A stretch of DNA of 64,000 nt, taken from Caulobacteraceae bacterium (lineage in GTDB: Bacteria > Pseudomonadota > Alphaproteobacteria > Caulobacterales > Caulobacteraceae). The stretch covers positions 180,475-244,474 of the forward strand of contig JAIXZX010000013.1 in NCBI GenBank assembly GCA_027489335.1. Direction: 5' to 3'. The notes beneath the pieces were generated by a model that saw nothing but the letters and a program-made list of their open reading frames with translations, was not told the DNA's origin and ran no database searches. Numbering within the stretch: position 1 is the first letter of the stretch; every line of letters starts with the position of its first letter. A program made the position numbers and the translations under genes. Positions 15,135-26,695 of the stretch are shown one piece after another.

Positions 15135-17321
15135 GTGGGGAAATTCCAGACAGAGCGAGTTCCGGTGATGCGCTTCTTGCCCAAGCTTGCCGTGGCGATG
15201 CTGGCGGCGGCCCTGTGCCCCCCAGGCGCGGCGCTGGCTCAGCCCGCCATGCCGGACGCGCCCATTCCCTATGAGGCCCTGGCCACCCCAGCGCCCCGCC
15301 CGGCGGCGCGTCCCAGGACAACGCCGCGCGCGCCCGCTCAGCAGGCGACCCAGCCGGGCGCCGAGGCCGGGAGCGAGGCGCTGACCCCCACAGGCGCGGC
15401 CGCCATCGATCCGGCGCGCCTGGAAGCCTATCTCGACGGCGTGATCGGTTCAGCCATGCTGCGCGACCGCATCGCCGGCGTCACCGTCTCTGTGGTGCAG
15501 AACGACCAGGTGATCTTCAAGAAGGGCTATGGCCACGCCAGCCTCGCTCCCCTTCGGCGCGTAGACCCCGACCGGACCCTGTTCCGCATCGGCTCGATCT
15601 CCAAGACCTTCACCTGGATCCTGCTGATGAACGAGATCCAGGCGGGACGCATCCGCATCGACGCCCCGATCAACCTCTATCTGCCTGAGGCCCTGCAGAT
15701 CCGCGACCAGGGTTTCACCCAGCCCATCCAGGTGGCTCACCTGTTGGACCATTCTCCGGGTTTCGAAGATCGCATCCTGGGCCAGCTGATGGAGCGCAAT
15801 TTCGATCGTGAACGCCCCATGGCCCAGTATCTGCGCCAGGAGCGGCCCCGTCGGGTCCGCGAGCCCGGGCAGTTCCCGACCTACTCCAACTATGGCGTCG
15901 GCCTCGCCGGCCAGGCGCTCGTCTATGTCTCTGGCCGCCCGTTCGAGGAGCTGGTTGAGCAGCAGATCACCGGGCCCCTGGGCATGTCTCGCACCACCTT
16001 CCGCGAGCCCCATCCCCCCAGGCAGGGCATTCCCGCGCCCATGGCCCCCAGCCTCGCCCGGGACCTGTCGGATGGCTTCCGCTGGTCGCCAGCCAGGGGG
16101 TTCGAGGCCCGGCCATTCGAGTATCTGGGGCATCTGGCTCCGGCCGGCTCGGCCTCATCCACCGCCGCCGACATGGCGCGATACATGATCGTGCTGCTGA
16201 ATGACGGGGTCTACGGCCAGGCCCCTGCGGCCGACGCGGCGACCGATGCAGCCGCGCAGCCCCGGCTGATCTTCGGCCCGGCCACGGCACGCGCCTTCCG
16301 CACGCCCCTGCGGCCCAATGAAGCCGGAATCAATGACTGGCCCCATGGCTTCATCACCTATCCGCTGCCGGGAGGGCGCAAGGGCTACGGCCATGCCGGG
16401 GGCACACTGTCGTTCACCTCCAACATGGTGGTGGCCCCCGATCTCGACCTGGGCGTCTTCATCAGCGTCAACACCGAGAACGGCGCCGAACTGGCGGCCA
16501 AGCTGCCTGCCCAGGTGGTCGCGCAGTTCTATGGACCCGCCATGGCCCCGCCGCAGGAGGGCGATCCCGATCTGCGCCGCTCGGCGCGCCTTTATGAGGG
16601 TCACTATCTGGGCACCCGCAGGGCCTATGTGGGTCTGGAGCGGTTCGTGGGCTTCATCCTGTCCGGCGTCAGCGTTCAGGTCAGCCGGGATGGGCGGCTC
16701 GTCACCAGCGGCCTGAACGGCGCCCAGACCTGGGTCCCCGAGGGCGACCCCGCCGCCGGCCGCTTTGTCTCCACGACCGGCCCCGAGCGCCTGGTGTTCG
16801 ACCTGGACGGCGGCCGGGCCTCAGCCTTCCAGGGAACCTACAACGACGTCCGGTTCCAGCGGGTCGGGCTGTGGAGCCGCCCGGCGATCCTGGCCTGGCT
16901 GGCGGGACTCAGCGCCCTGGCCGCGGTCGCCACCTTCGTCGGCCTCGCCCTGCGCAATCGCCGCGATCTGCGTCAAACCCAGATCCAGAGTCAGGCCAGT
17001 CTGGTCCAGACCATCCAGGCTGTGCTCTGGCTGCTGGCCATGGGCCTGTTCGCCGCCTGGCTGATGGGCGCCTCGGACACCGCCCAGGTGGTCTATGGCT
17101 GGCCGGGGGCCCGCCTCATCCTGGCCTCGGCCTGCGCCCTGGTAGCCTCGGTGCTGACCCTGGTCACCCTTGCGGCCCTGCTCAGCATCTGGCGGGGAGG
17201 CCGGCGGCTGGACAGCTGGCCGGTGACGCGCAAGCTCGGCTTCACCGCCACGACCCTGATCTATGCGGCCTTCGCCATCGTCCTGTTCCATTGGGGCGCC
17301 CTCACCCCCTGGAGCAGCTGA
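15135..17321 (+). CDS. Serine hydrolase of the beta-lactamase/PBP class C family with C-terminal membrane domain
   Basis: A 728-residue protein with signal peptide ending near GAALA, a Pro/Ala-rich linker (residues ~40-90), a class-C beta-lactamase-type catalytic domain and a C-terminal part with four hydrophobic helices (about residues 582-606, 625-648, 655-690 and 700-725). Catalytic marks are SISK (Ser154, Lys157), TYSNYG for the YxN element and GHAGG in the KTG position. Such enzymes act on D-amino-acid peptides, esters or beta-lactams; an esterase or peptidoglycan peptidase role is more likely than drug resistance. The GTG at 15135 has a strong AGAAGGGGG before it; ATG 15168 is an alternative giving a shorter signal peptide. 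Confidence 0.85.
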   Translation: MGKFQTERVPVMRFLPKLAVAMLAAALCPPGAALAQPAMPDAPIPYEALATPAPRPAARPRTTPRAPAQQATQPGAEAGSEALTPTGAAAIDPARLEAYLDGVIGSAMLRDRIAGVTVSVVQNDQVIFKKGYGHASLAPLRRVDPDRTLFRIGSISKTFTWILLMNEIQAGRIRIDAPINLYLPEALQIRDQGFTQPIQVAHLLDHSPGFEDRILGQLMERNFDRERPMAQYLRQERPRRVREPGQFPTYSNYGVGLAGQALVYVSGRPFEELVEQQITGPLGMSRTTFREPHPPRQGIPAPMAPSLARDLSDGFRWSPARGFEARPFEYLGHLAPAGSASSTAADMARYMIVLLNDGVYGQAPAADAATDAAAQPRLIFGPATARAFRTPLRPNEAGINDWPHGFITYPLPGGRKGYGHAGGTLSFTSNMVVAPDLDLGVFISVNTENGAELAAKLPAQVVAQFYGPAMAPPQEGDPDLRRSARLYEGHYLGTRRAYVGLERFVGFILSGVSVQVSRDGRLVTSGLNGAQTWVPEGDPAAGRFVSTTGPERLVFDLDGGRASAFQGTYNDVRFQRVGLWSRPAILAWLAGLSALAAVATFVGLALRNRRDLRQTQIQSQASLVQTIQAVLWLLAMGLFAAWLMGASDTAQVVYGWPGARLILASACALVASVLTLVTLAALLSIWRGGRRLDSWPVTRKLGFTATTLIYAAFAIVLFHWGALTPWSS

Positions 17322-17394
17322 GCCACCCAGGCCCCGCGGCGTCGGGTGCGACATCTCGCCCCGGCGCCAATCGCCCCACATCCCCGCCCACGGC

Positions 17395-17440
17395 CAAGTC
17401 TTAAACGCGGCGTTTACCATCGACTGGGTAAATCCTGCCT
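17395..17440 (+). promoter_or_regulatory. Candidate regulatory region of the fliF operon
   Basis: An AT-richer island in the 160-bp gap before fliF holds a TTAA (17401-17404) and two linked inverted repeats: TAAACG-CGG-CGTTTA (17402-17416) and TTTACC-N8-GGTAAA (17413-17432). In Caulobacter, fliF is a class II gene driven by CtrA and repressed by FlbD at its promoter. The site does not match a full CtrA box (TTAA-N7-TTAA), so I offer it only as the likely promoter/operator. Confidence 0.5.
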
Positions 17441-17481
17441 AGCGGTCGGCCCAAAGTGGGCGCCGGTCGCAGGGCTTTGGG

Positions 17482-19137
17482 GTGGGACGCGCCTTGAATC
17501 AGTTTGTAGCCGCCTTGCAAAGGTTCGGGATCGGCCGGCTGGCCGCCATTCTCGGCATCGGCGCCGGTGTGGCTGCGGCTTTGATCGCCCTGACCATGAA
17601 TCTCGGCCAGCCCAAGGCCCTGCTCTATTCCAGCCTCGACATGCGCGAGGCCGGATCGATCACCGCGGCCCTCGACCAGGCGGGCGTGAAGTACGAGGTC
17701 AAGGGCGACGGCTCGACCATTCTGGTCAATCGCGACGATGTCGCCTCCACCCGCCTGATGCTGTCGGCCAAGGGACTGCCGACCGCGGGCTCCGTCGGCT
17801 ACGAGATTTTCGACGAGGCCAATGCGCTCGGCCAGACCGATTTCGTCCAGCAGCTGAACCGCCAGCGCGCCCTGGAGGGTGAGCTGGCCCGCACCATCCG
17901 CAGCCTCGACGGGGTGACCTTCGCCCGGGTCCATCTGGTCCTGCCCAAACGCCAGCTGTTCGAGGAAGCGGCCGAGGAGCCTTCGGCCTCCATCACCATG
18001 GGCGTCGGGGGCCGGGCGCCCAACGCCGACCAGGTGCGCGCCGTTCAGAACCTGGTGGCCGGCGCAGTGCCGCGGATGACGCCGGACCGGGTCACCGTCG
18101 TCGACCAGCACGGCAAGACCCTGTCAGCCGGCGGCGAGGGCTTCGCCGGCGAGGCCGCCGAGGGCCGCAAGAACGAGGTCGAGCAGCGGATCGCCAAGAC
18201 GGTCAAGGCCCTGGTCGAAAGCGTGGTTGGACCGGGTAAGGCGCGGGTGAACGTCACCGCTGAACTCGACCTCGCCCGTGTGACGGTGCAGCAGGAAACC
18301 TATGATCCCGACGGTCAGGTGGTCCGCTCGGAGCAGACGGTCGAGGAAAGCGCCAACGAGAACGAACCGAACAACAACGGCGCGGTGACGGCCGACGCCA
18401 ACATTCCCGGCGGCATCGGTGGCGCTGACGCCGGCGCCCTGGCCTCGGCCAGCGGCCGCACCGAATCCACCACCAATTACGAGATCTCCAAGACCGTCCG
18501 CACCGAGGTCAATGAGCCGGGCAAGGTCCAGCGTCTGTCGGTCGCCGTGGCCGTGGATGGCGTCCGCCCGGTGGGCGAGGACGGCGCACCGGGCGAGTAC
18601 ACCGCCCGCACCGAAGAAGAGATGGCCCGGATCGAGGAGCTGGTCCGCACCGCGGTCGGCTTCGATGAGGCCCGTGGCGACCAGGTGACCGTGGTCAACA
18701 TGCCCTTCGACGCGCCTGCGGAGATGGGCGGGGTGGAATCCTCCAACCCGCTGACGGACTTCGACAAGAACGACGTCATGCGCGCCGTGGAGCTGGCCAT
18801 CCTGGCCATCGTCGCTCTGCTGATCGTCTTCTTCGTGGTCCGCCCGCTGCTGAAGAGCGCCGGCGGCGGCGGCGGCGAGTTGACGGGACAGACCCAGACC
18901 ATCACCCGCCTCGTGACCACCACCGCCGATGGTCAGCCGGTGCAGATCGCCGTGGACCCCGCCAGCGGCCAGCCCCTGGCCCTGCCTGGTCCTGACGCCC
19001 TGGAGCAGAAGATCGACATCGCCCGCATTGAGGGCCAGGTGAAGGCGTCCTCGGTCAAGCGGGTCGCCGATTTCGTCGAAACCCATCCGGAACAGTCGGT
19101 CGCGATCCTGCGCAGCTGGCTGCATGAATCCGCATGA
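17482..19137 (+). CDS. fliF: FliF, flagellar MS-ring protein
   Basis: A 551-residue inner-membrane protein that forms the MS ring, the base on which the flagellum is built. An N-terminal helix (~20-42) is followed by the YscJ/FliF ring domain ([46 protein letters not shown]), the FliF C domain, a second transmembrane helix (~436-458) and a cytoplasmic tail that binds FliG. The start may be GTG 17482 or TTG 17494 (L-N-Q-F, closer to Caulobacter FliF as I recall it). It is first in the operon and overlaps fliG by 4 bp. Confidence 0.95.
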   Translation: MGRALNQFVAALQRFGIGRLAAILGIGAGVAAALIALTMNLGQPKALLYSSLDMREAGSITAALDQAGVKYEVKGDGSTILVNRDDVASTRLMLSAKGLPTAGSVGYEIFDEANALGQTDFVQQLNRQRALEGELARTIRSLDGVTFARVHLVLPKRQLFEEAAEEPSASITMGVGGRAPNADQVRAVQNLVAGAVPRMTPDRVTVVDQHGKTLSAGGEGFAGEAAEGRKNEVEQRIAKTVKALVESVVGPGKARVNVTAELDLARVTVQQETYDPDGQVVRSEQTVEESANENEPNNNGAVTADANIPGGIGGADAGALASASGRTESTTNYEISKTVRTEVNEPGKVQRLSVAVAVDGVRPVGEDGAPGEYTARTEEEMARIEELVRTAVGFDEARGDQVTVVNMPFDAPAEMGGVESSNPLTDFDKNDVMRAVELAILAIVALLIVFFVVRPLLKSAGGGGGELTGQTQTITRLVTTTADGQPVQIAVDPASGQPLALPGPDALEQKIDIARIEGQVKASSVKRVADFVETHPEQSVAILRSWLHESA

Positions 19138-20177
19138 CCGGTAGCGTGCGCGGCGGCGGCCGTAACAAGACCATCAACGACATCAGCCAGCTGACCGGGC
19201 CGGAAAAGGCCGCTGTAGTCCTGCTGGCCCTGGGCGAAGACCATGGGGTGATCTGGCAGAGCCTGGACGAGGAGGAGATCAAGGAGGTCTCCCAGGCCAT
19301 GGCCAGCCTCGGCACCGTGGCGGCCAACGTGGTCGAAGGCCTGCTGGTGGAGTTCGTCGCCGGCATGTCGGGCGCCGGCACCATCATGGGCTCGTTCGAG
19401 CAGACCCAGAAGCTGCTGCAGGCCTTCCTGCCCCCCGACAAGGTCGAGGCGCTGATGGAGGAGATCCGCGGTCCGGCGGGTCGCACCATGTGGGACAAGC
19501 TCGGCAATGTGAACGAGGCGGTCCTCGCCAACTATCTGAAGAACGAGTACCCGCAGACCGTCGCCGTCATCCTGTCCAAGGTGAAGTCGGAGCACGCCGC
19601 AAGGGTGCTGGGGGCCCTGCCCGAGGACTTCGCCCTGGAATGCGTCACCCGCATGCTGCGCATGGAGCCGGTGCAGCGGGAGATCCTCGACAAGATCGAA
19701 CAGACCCTGCGAACCGAGTTCATGTCCAACCTGGCGCGCACCTCCAAGCGCGACAGCCACGAGATGATGGCGGACATCTTCAACTCCTTCGACCGCCAGA
19801 CCGAGTCCCGGTTCATGGCCGCCCTGGAGGAGCGCAACCGTGAGAGCGCTGAGCGCATCCGCGCCCTGATGTTCGTCTTCGAGGACCTGTCCAAGCTCGA
19901 TCCCGGCGGGGTCCAGACCTTGCTGCGCGGCGTTGAGAAGGACCAGCTGGGCCTGGCGCTCAAAGGCGCCTCGGACGCCCTGCGCGAAATGTTCTTCTCC
20001 AACATGTCCGAGCGCGCGGCCAAGATCATGCGCGAGGATATGGAAGGCATGGGCCCCGTCCGTCTGAAGGACGTCGATCAGGCGCAGATGAAGATGGTCC
20101 AGGTGGCCAAGGATCTGGCGGCCAAGGGCGAGATCATGCTCGCCGGCGCCGGCGGCGACGATGAGCTGATCTACTGA
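19134..20177 (+). CDS. fliG: FliG, flagellar motor switch protein
   Basis: A 347-residue cytoplasmic protein of the C ring that binds FliF and receives torque from the stator. The FliG N, middle and C domains are all present: [16 protein letters not shown] near residue 20, [14 protein letters not shown] (EHPQ motif with Tyr for His) in the middle domain, and a C-terminal domain rich in charged residues on the torque helix ([32 protein letters not shown]). It overlaps fliF by ATGA and fliH by a single base. Confidence 0.95.
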   Translation: MTGSVRGGGRNKTINDISQLTGPEKAAVVLLALGEDHGVIWQSLDEEEIKEVSQAMASLGTVAANVVEGLLVEFVAGMSGAGTIMGSFEQTQKLLQAFLPPDKVEALMEEIRGPAGRTMWDKLGNVNEAVLANYLKNEYPQTVAVILSKVKSEHAARVLGALPEDFALECVTRMLRMEPVQREILDKIEQTLRTEFMSNLARTSKRDSHEMMADIFNSFDRQTESRFMAALEERNRESAERIRALMFVFEDLSKLDPGGVQTLLRGVEKDQLGLALKGASDALREMFFSNMSERAAKIMREDMEGMGPVRLKDVDQAQMKMVQVAKDLAAKGEIMLAGAGGDDELIY

Positions 20178-20827
20178 TGTCCGAGCCCGTCCTCAAAAAG
20201 TTCGATTTCGACACCGTTTTCGACGACGCCGGCGCCGTGGCGCAGGTCTCGGCGCGGCCCAAGCGCATCTATCCCCTGGAAGAGGTCGAGCTCATCCGCG
20301 CCCAGGCCTACGCCGAGGGCGAACGTGCGGCCATGGCCCGGGTGGAAGCCCAGCAGGCCAACGCCCTATCGACCATCGCCCAGGCCTGCCAGGCCGCCCT
20401 GCCCCGGCTGGCGGAGGTGGCGCATGCCCACCGGATCGGTTCGGCCGAGCTCGCCCTGGCCTGCGGTCAGGCCATCGCCGACGCCGCCCTGGACGCCTTC
20501 CCCCGGGCGCCCCTGAAGGCGGCGCTGGATTCCCTGGCCCGGGAGATCGAAAGCGCCCCTCGCCTGCTGGTGTCGGTGGCCCCGGACCTGAGCGAAAGCC
20601 TTCAGGCCCTGCTGGCCGAGGCGGCCCAGGCCATAGGCTTCGCCGGGCAGATTCAGATCCGCTCCGACGCCGGCATGGCGCCGGCCGCCTTTGCGCTGGA
20701 TTTCGGCGACGGGGCCGCGCGTTTCGATCCGGCCGCCGCCGCCCAACGGGTCGCCGAGGCCCTGCAAGCGGCCCTGGCTTCGGAAGGCCTGCACGCCGAA
20801 CCCCTCATTCCCGGCGGCGACGCCTGA
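20177..20827 (+). CDS. fliH: FliH/FlbE-like flagellar export regulator
   Basis: A 216-residue protein in the position of fliH (flbE in Caulobacter). FliH binds the export ATPase FliI and links it to the export gate and the C ring. The N-terminal segment ([11 protein letters not shown]) and the long Ala-rich helical middle fit the family, which is very weakly conserved in sequence; the call depends mostly on location. Start ATG 20177 overlaps the fliG stop (TGATG). FliN follows 19 bp later. The partner fliI and fliJ genes are ~5 kb downstream on the other strand. Confidence 0.8.
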   Translation: MSEPVLKKFDFDTVFDDAGAVAQVSARPKRIYPLEEVELIRAQAYAEGERAAMARVEAQQANALSTIAQACQAALPRLAEVAHAHRIGSAELALACGQAIADAALDAFPRAPLKAALDSLAREIESAPRLLVSVAPDLSESLQALLAEAAQAIGFAGQIQIRSDAGMAPAAFALDFGDGAARFDPAAAAQRVAEALQAALASEGLHAEPLIPGGDA

Positions 20828-20846
20828 CGGGTGAAAGGACCATGTC

Positions 20847-21182
20847 ATGTCTGACGAACTGAAACTTCAGGAGCTGGGACCGGGTGATCTGCCCGCCGTC
20901 GACTTCGGACACGAGGGCGAGGAGAAGGCGGCCAGCGATCTGGCCCCGGTCTTCGATGTGCCGGTCAGTATTTCGGCCGTGCTCGGTCGGGCCCAGATGT
21001 CCGTCGCCCAGCTGCTGCAGCTGTCTTCGGGCAGCATCCTCGAGCTGGACCGCAAGGTCGGCGAGGCCATCGACATCTATGTGAACAATCGCCTGGTCGC
21101 CCGGGGCGAGGTCGTCATCGTCGACGAACGGCTCGGGGTGACGATGACTGAAATCATCAAGGACGGCGACACGGCGGCCTGA
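20847..21182 (+). CDS. fliN: FliN, flagellar C-ring protein
   Basis: A 111-residue protein with the SpoA domain that builds the lower part of the C ring. Diagnostic stretches are FDVPVSISAVLGRAQMSVAQLLQLSSGSILELDRKVGE, DIYVNNRLVARGEVVIVDERLGVTMTEII. The first ~35 residues are acidic and variable. The ATG at 20847 follows a GAAAGGA ribosome site. FlbD follows after 27 bp with its own AAGGAG. Confidence 0.95.
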   Translation: MSDELKLQELGPGDLPAVDFGHEGEEKAASDLAPVFDVPVSISAVLGRAQMSVAQLLQLSSGSILELDRKVGEAIDIYVNNRLVARGEVVIVDERLGVTMTEIIKDGDTAA

Positions 21183-21209
21183 AACGGCGGCGCGTAAGGA
21201 GATTTGAAG

Positions 21210-22580
<1,371 letters not shown>

Positions 22581-22614
22581 GTCTGAGCCCTAAGCGGGAA
22601 GTCGAGTAAAGCTG

Positions 22615-24696
22615 ATGGCCCAGAGCAACGCCGCCCCCGCACCCACCGCCCGCGAAATGCTGGGCTGGCTGACCCGTGGGGAAGTCGCGCTCGCCATCGG
22701 GGCGGTGAGCATCATCGTCCTGCTCATTCTGCCGATCCCGGCCTTCCTGCTGGATTCCCTGCTGGTGCTGTCGATCACCAGCTCGGTCCTGATCCTGATG
22801 ACCTCGCTGCTGATCAAGAAGCCGCTGGAGTTCAGCGCCTTCCCCACCGTGCTGCTGGTCACCACCCTGTTCCGGCTGGGCCTGAACATCGGCTCCACCC
22901 GACTGATCCTGACCCACGGCCACGAGGGCACAGACGGCGCCGGCAAGATCATCGAGGGCTTCGGCAATCTGATGATGGGCGGCAATTTCGTCATTGGGGT
23001 GATCGTCTTCGCCATCCTGGTGGTCGTGAACTTCGTCGTCATCAGCAAGGGGTCGGGACGGATCGCCGAGGTGGCCGCCCGCTTCACCCTGGACGCCATG
23101 CCGGGCAAGCAGATGGCCATCGACGCCGACCTATCGGCGGGCCTGATCGACGACGACGAAGCCAAGCGTCGACGCAAGGAGCTGGAGCAGGAGTCCACCT
23201 TCTTCGGCGCCATGGACGGCGCCTCGAAATTCGTCCGCGGCGACGCCATCGCCGGGCTGATCATCGTGGCGATCAATATCCTGGGCGGCATTCTCATCGG
23301 CGTGATGCAGCACGGCATGCCCTTGGGCGCCGCTGCGGCCGGCTATACGATCATGACCATCGGCGATGGCCTGGTCAGCCAGATTCCGGCCCTGATCATC
23401 TCCATCGCCGCGGGCTTCCTGGTCTCCAAGGCCGGGGTCGAGGGCTCCGCCGACAAGGCGCTGGTCGCCCAGCTGGCCATGAACCCCGTGGGCCTGGGCA
23501 TGGTGGCCGCCTCGTCCGGCGTGCTGGCCCTGGTGCCGGGGATGCCGGTCCTGCCCTTCGCCGCGGTGTCCATCGCGGCTGGCGCCCTGGCCTATTACCG
23601 AGGCCGCAAGTCCCTGGAGCCAGAGCCCCTCCCCGTGATGGAGCAGGCGACTGAGCCCCAGGAGGAGCCGATCAGCGACACCCTGGCCATCGACGAGATC
23701 AAGATCGAGCTGGGCTACGGCCTGCTGCCGCTGATCAACGACCTGGAGGGCCGCCGCCTCACCGACCAGATCCGCGCCCTGCGCCGGACGCTGGCGGCGG
23801 AGTACGGCTTCGTCATGCCCTCGGTGCGCATCCTCGACAACATGCGCCTGCCCTCCCAGGGCTACTGCATCCGCATCAAGGAACTGGAGGCCGGCGAGGG
23901 CGAGGTGCGCCTGGGCGCCCTGATGGCCATGGATCCTCGCGGCGGCCAGGTGGAAATCCCAGGCGAACACATGCGCGAGCCGGCCTTTGGACTGCCGGCC
24001 ACCTGGATCGATGAAGGCCTGCGGGAGGAGGCGACCTTCCGCGGCTACACCATCGTCGACCCGGCCACGGTGCTGACCACCCACCTGACAGAGATCCTCA
24101 AGGACAACATGGCCGAGCTGTTGTCCTATGCCGAGGTTCAGAAGCTGCTGAAGGACCTGCCGGCCGAGCAGAAGAAGCTGGTGGACGACCTCATCCCGTC
24201 CATCGTGACCGCCACCACGGTCCAGCGGGTGCTGCAGGCCCTGCTGCGGGAGCGGGTCTCGATCCGCGACCTGCCCGCCATCCTGGAAGGCATCGGCGAG
24301 GCGGCCCCACACACGGCGTCTGTGGCCATGCTGGTGGAGCAGGTGCGCGGCCGGCTGGCCCGGCAGCTGTCTTACGCCTATCGCGGCGACGACGGCGCCC
24401 TGCCCATCGTCACCCTGTCGGCCGAGTGGGAGAACGCGTTCAGCGAGGCTCTGATCGGACCCGGCGAGGAAAAGCAGCTGGCCCTGGCCCCGTCACGCCT
24501 GCAGGACTTCATCCGCGGGGTGCGCGAAGTGTTCGAGCGCGCCGCCCTGTCCGGCGAGACGCCAGTGCTGCTGACCAGCCCGGCCATCCGACCCTATGTC
24601 CGCTCCATCATCGAGCGGTTCCGCGGCCAGACCCCGGTGATGAGCCAGAATGAGGTTCATCCCCGGGCCCGGCTCAAGACCCTGGGCACGATCTGA
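22615..24696 (+). CDS. flhA: FlhA, flagellar type III export gate protein
   Basis: A 693-residue protein with eight hydrophobic segments in its first ~330 residues and a large cytoplasmic C-terminal domain that docks chaperone-substrate complexes. The FHIPEP signature is clear: PGKQMAIDADLSAGLIDDDEAKRRR and a following MDGASKFVRGDAIAGLII block. The length is typical. It lies 34 bp after flbD and may share the fliF operon transcript. Confidence 0.96.
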   Translation: MAQSNAAPAPTAREMLGWLTRGEVALAIGAVSIIVLLILPIPAFLLDSLLVLSITSSVLILMTSLLIKKPLEFSAFPTVLLVTTLFRLGLNIGSTRLILTHGHEGTDGAGKIIEGFGNLMMGGNFVIGVIVFAILVVVNFVVISKGSGRIAEVAARFTLDAMPGKQMAIDADLSAGLIDDDEAKRRRKELEQESTFFGAMDGASKFVRGDAIAGLIIVAINILGGILIGVMQHGMPLGAAAAGYTIMTIGDGLVSQIPALIISIAAGFLVSKAGVEGSADKALVAQLAMNPVGLGMVAASSGVLALVPGMPVLPFAAVSIAAGALAYYRGRKSLEPEPLPVMEQATEPQEEPISDTLAIDEIKIELGYGLLPLINDLEGRRLTDQIRALRRTLAAEYGFVMPSVRILDNMRLPSQGYCIRIKELEAGEGEVRLGALMAMDPRGGQVEIPGEHMREPAFGLPATWIDEGLREEATFRGYTIVDPATVLTTHLTEILKDNMAELLSYAEVQKLLKDLPAEQKKLVDDLIPSIVTATTVQRVLQALLRERVSIRDLPAILEGIGEAAPHTASVAMLVEQVRGRLARQLSYAYRGDDGALPIVTLSAEWENAFSEALIGPGEEKQLALAPSRLQDFIRGVREVFERAALSGETPVLLTSPAIRPYVRSIIERFRGQTPVMSQNEVHPRARLKTLGTI

Positions 24697-24803
24697 TCGA
24701 CCTGCGGAGAAGCTGCGCTTTTCCAAAGTTGCCGGGAACGCTTGCGGCTGATAGCGGTTTGGCGCGCGGGACGCCCTTTGGTCCCCGAAGCGTTGGATGA
24801 CGA

Positions 24804-25199
24804 ATGGCCAGCAGATCGAAACCCAAGCGCGGCGCTGGAGCCTCCCTGTTCTGGGACCTCCTGACGTTCGACCGGCTCATGACGAACTCGGTGATCCATC
24901 TGATCTACTGGGCGGGCCTGGGGGTCATTGCGCTCGGCGCCTTTGGCACGATTGGCGCGGCGGTGGGCGTGGCCCTGCGCGAGGAAAGCCTGATGGGCCT
25001 GATGCTGGCCATCCCCGTCCTTGTGGCGGGTCTGCTGGTGGTCGGCGCGCTCATTCTGCTGTGGCGCTCATTCTGTGAATTCTACGTGGCCATCTTCCGC
25101 CTCAGCGACGATCTTCACGTGCTGCGTCAACAGGCTGACGCCGAACGCGTGGCGCCTCCGCGTCCAGCCCCGGCGCGCACCGCGCCGCCACAGACCTGA
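24804..25199 (+). CDS. DUF4282-type small membrane protein
   Basis: A 131-residue protein with two hydrophobic helices (about residues 33-57 and 67-88). The pattern FWDLLTFDRLMTN...LIYWAGLGVI and a second block RSFCEFYVAIFRLSDDL match the general plan of DUF4282 membrane proteins, whose function is unknown. A Pro/Arg-rich tail ends it. It lies 107 bp after flhA and converges on the xylanase-like gene. Any link to flagella is only positional. Confidence 0.7.
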   Translation: MASRSKPKRGAGASLFWDLLTFDRLMTNSVIHLIYWAGLGVIALGAFGTIGAAVGVALREESLMGLMLAIPVLVAGLLVVGALILLWRSFCEFYVAIFRLSDDLHVLRQQADAERVAPPRPAPARTAPPQT

Positions 25200-25211
25200 G
25201 TCGTCTGAGGC

Positions 25212-26282
25212 CTAGCCGACCTGGGCGGCCCAGGCGGCTGCGGCGGCCTTGGGCCGGCCCAGCTCATCGAACGGCAGGGGCGTATCGGCCCCGTCTTCCC
25301 GCTTGAGCCAGGACTCGCTGTCGCGCAGGCCCCAGAAACTGAAGGCGAATCTCTGTCGCGGCGGCAGGGCCATGAAGGCCTCGGCGGCCTCGGCATAGAG
25401 GGCCGCCTGCTGGCGCTCGAGCTCCGCCCGGTTGAGCCTGAGGCCCTGGGCCCGGCTCAGGGAGACGTCAAATTCAGAGACGTGCACCTGCAGGCCGAAC
25501 TGTCCGAGTTCGGCGATAGTGCGGGCGATCTCGCCCGGCGCCTGGTCGGCCGCCACATGGGTCTGGGTGCCAACGCCGTCGAGCGGCGCCCCGGCCGCCA
25601 GCAGACGCTCCACCAGACGCAGGAAAGTGGCGCGCTTCTTCGGAATCCATTCGAGATTGTAGTCGTTGAGGAACAGCTTCGCCGTGGGGTCGGCTTCCCG
25701 GGCGTTCTGGAACGCCAGCACCATATGCTCGAAAGTCCCGAGCCGCTGGCTCCACAGGCTGTCGCGCCAGCCCTCGCCATCCTCGGCGACGGCCTCATTG
25801 ACCACGTCCCAGCCCACCGCCTGGCCCCGGTAGCGCCCAACCACGGCGTGGATGTAGTTGCGATAGGCCTGGGCGAAGCTCACCCGCCCCTCGTCCAGCC
25901 GCTCGAAGGCCGGCGAGGTCTGGGCGTACCAGACCAGGGTATGGCCAAACAGGCCAAGGCCATTGGCGCGGGCGAAGGCGGCGATGGCGTCCGGCGCCTC
26001 GAAGCGGAAGGTCCCATCGTCGCGGACGATGTACTCCATCTTCATCTCCCACTCCGGCGTGAGTTGGGAGGCCTGGGTCGTTATGAGACGCGCCAGCGTC
26101 GGATCGGTGAGGTGGACGGCCTGAACAGCAGTTCCCACCGGGAACGGGGCGATGGACTTCAGGGGCGGCAGGGTGACGGTGGGGGTCTGCGACTGGGCCG
26201 CAGGCTGGCAGGCGCCGAGCGCCAGGGCCGAGCCCAGCAGGCTGCGGCGGCTGAGGCCGTAGAGGGAGCCCGGGAGGCTCAC
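25212..26282 (-). CDS. GH10 endo-beta-1,4-xylanase-like lipoprotein
   Basis: A 356-residue glycoside hydrolase family 10 enzyme. The N-terminus SRRSLLGSALALGAC has a twin-arginine-like pair and a lipobox with Cys25, so the protein is probably exported and lipid-anchored. The catalytic acid/base is Glu163 in GWDVVNEAV, and the nucleophile is Glu270 in HVSEFDV; the LFGHTLVWYAQTSP and LFLNDYN blocks also fit. GH10 enzymes cut internal xylan bonds. The only start in frame is GTG 26282, which overlaps the fliJ stop (GTGA). It is thus placed as the third gene of a fliI-fliJ operon, which is unexpected for a xylanase. Confidence 0.87.
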   Translation of the reverse strand: MSLPGSLYGLSRRSLLGSALALGACQPAAQSQTPTVTLPPLKSIAPFPVGTAVQAVHLTDPTLARLITTQASQLTPEWEMKMEYIVRDDGTFRFEAPDAIAAFARANGLGLFGHTLVWYAQTSPAFERLDEGRVSFAQAYRNYIHAVVGRYRGQAVGWDVVNEAVAEDGEGWRDSLWSQRLGTFEHMVLAFQNAREADPTAKLFLNDYNLEWIPKKRATFLRLVERLLAAGAPLDGVGTQTHVAADQAPGEIARTIAELGQFGLQVHVSEFDVSLSRAQGLRLNRAELERQQAALYAEAAEAFMALPPRQRFAFSFWGLRDSESWLKREDGADTPLPFDELGRPKAAAAAWAAQVG

Positions 26283-26695
26283 CTGCGGCCTGCGGCGGCC
26301 CGACGCAGGCCCATCTCGTCCATGGCCGCGGAGTCCCGGCGGGCCAGTTCGCGCACCTGTTTCAGCCGGATCTCCTCGGCCACCTGTTCGTACTTCTTCT
26401 GCTCTTCGAAGGCGCCGTTCAGGGCGTCGCGGGCGCCCTGCTCCTCCAGATCCAGCGCCTTCAGCTGGTCTAACAGCGCCGCCCGCCTGGCCCGCAGGCC
26501 GTCCAGGAAGCCGATATGGTACCAGCCGGCCTCGGCGCTGGACCGGGCGTTCTGCGCCTCGGCCTCGGCCTCGGCCTCCAGCATCAGAAGACGCATCTCG
26601 ACGTCGGCCCGGCGCTGATTGATCTCGGCCATGCGCTTCTGGAGCACTTCCACCTCGTAGGTGGACAGTTTCACGAGGGACTTGGCCCAGCTCAT
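26279..26695 (-). CDS. fliJ: FliJ, flagellar export chaperone/ATPase stalk protein
   Basis: A 138-residue protein that is almost wholly alpha-helical and coiled-coil, with long Glu/Ala/Arg-rich stretches from about residue 8 to 128, as expected for FliJ, the central stalk of the FliI ATPase. Sequence conservation in the family is weak; the overlap with fliI (ATGA) and size make the call firm. Its stop overlaps the GTG start of the GH10 gene. Confidence 0.88.
   Translation of the reverse strand: MSWAKSLVKLSTYEVEVLQKRMAEINQRRADVEMRLLMLEAEAEAEAQNARSSAEAGWYHIGFLDGLRARRAALLDQLKALDLEEQGARDALNGAFEEQKKYEQVAEEIRLKQVRELARRDSAAMDEMGLRRAAAGRR

Noticed and set aside
17401..17416. A complete CtrA box before fliF
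   Set aside because: The second half reads GTTT at the N7 spacing; I kept it only as an inverted repeat of unknown binding.
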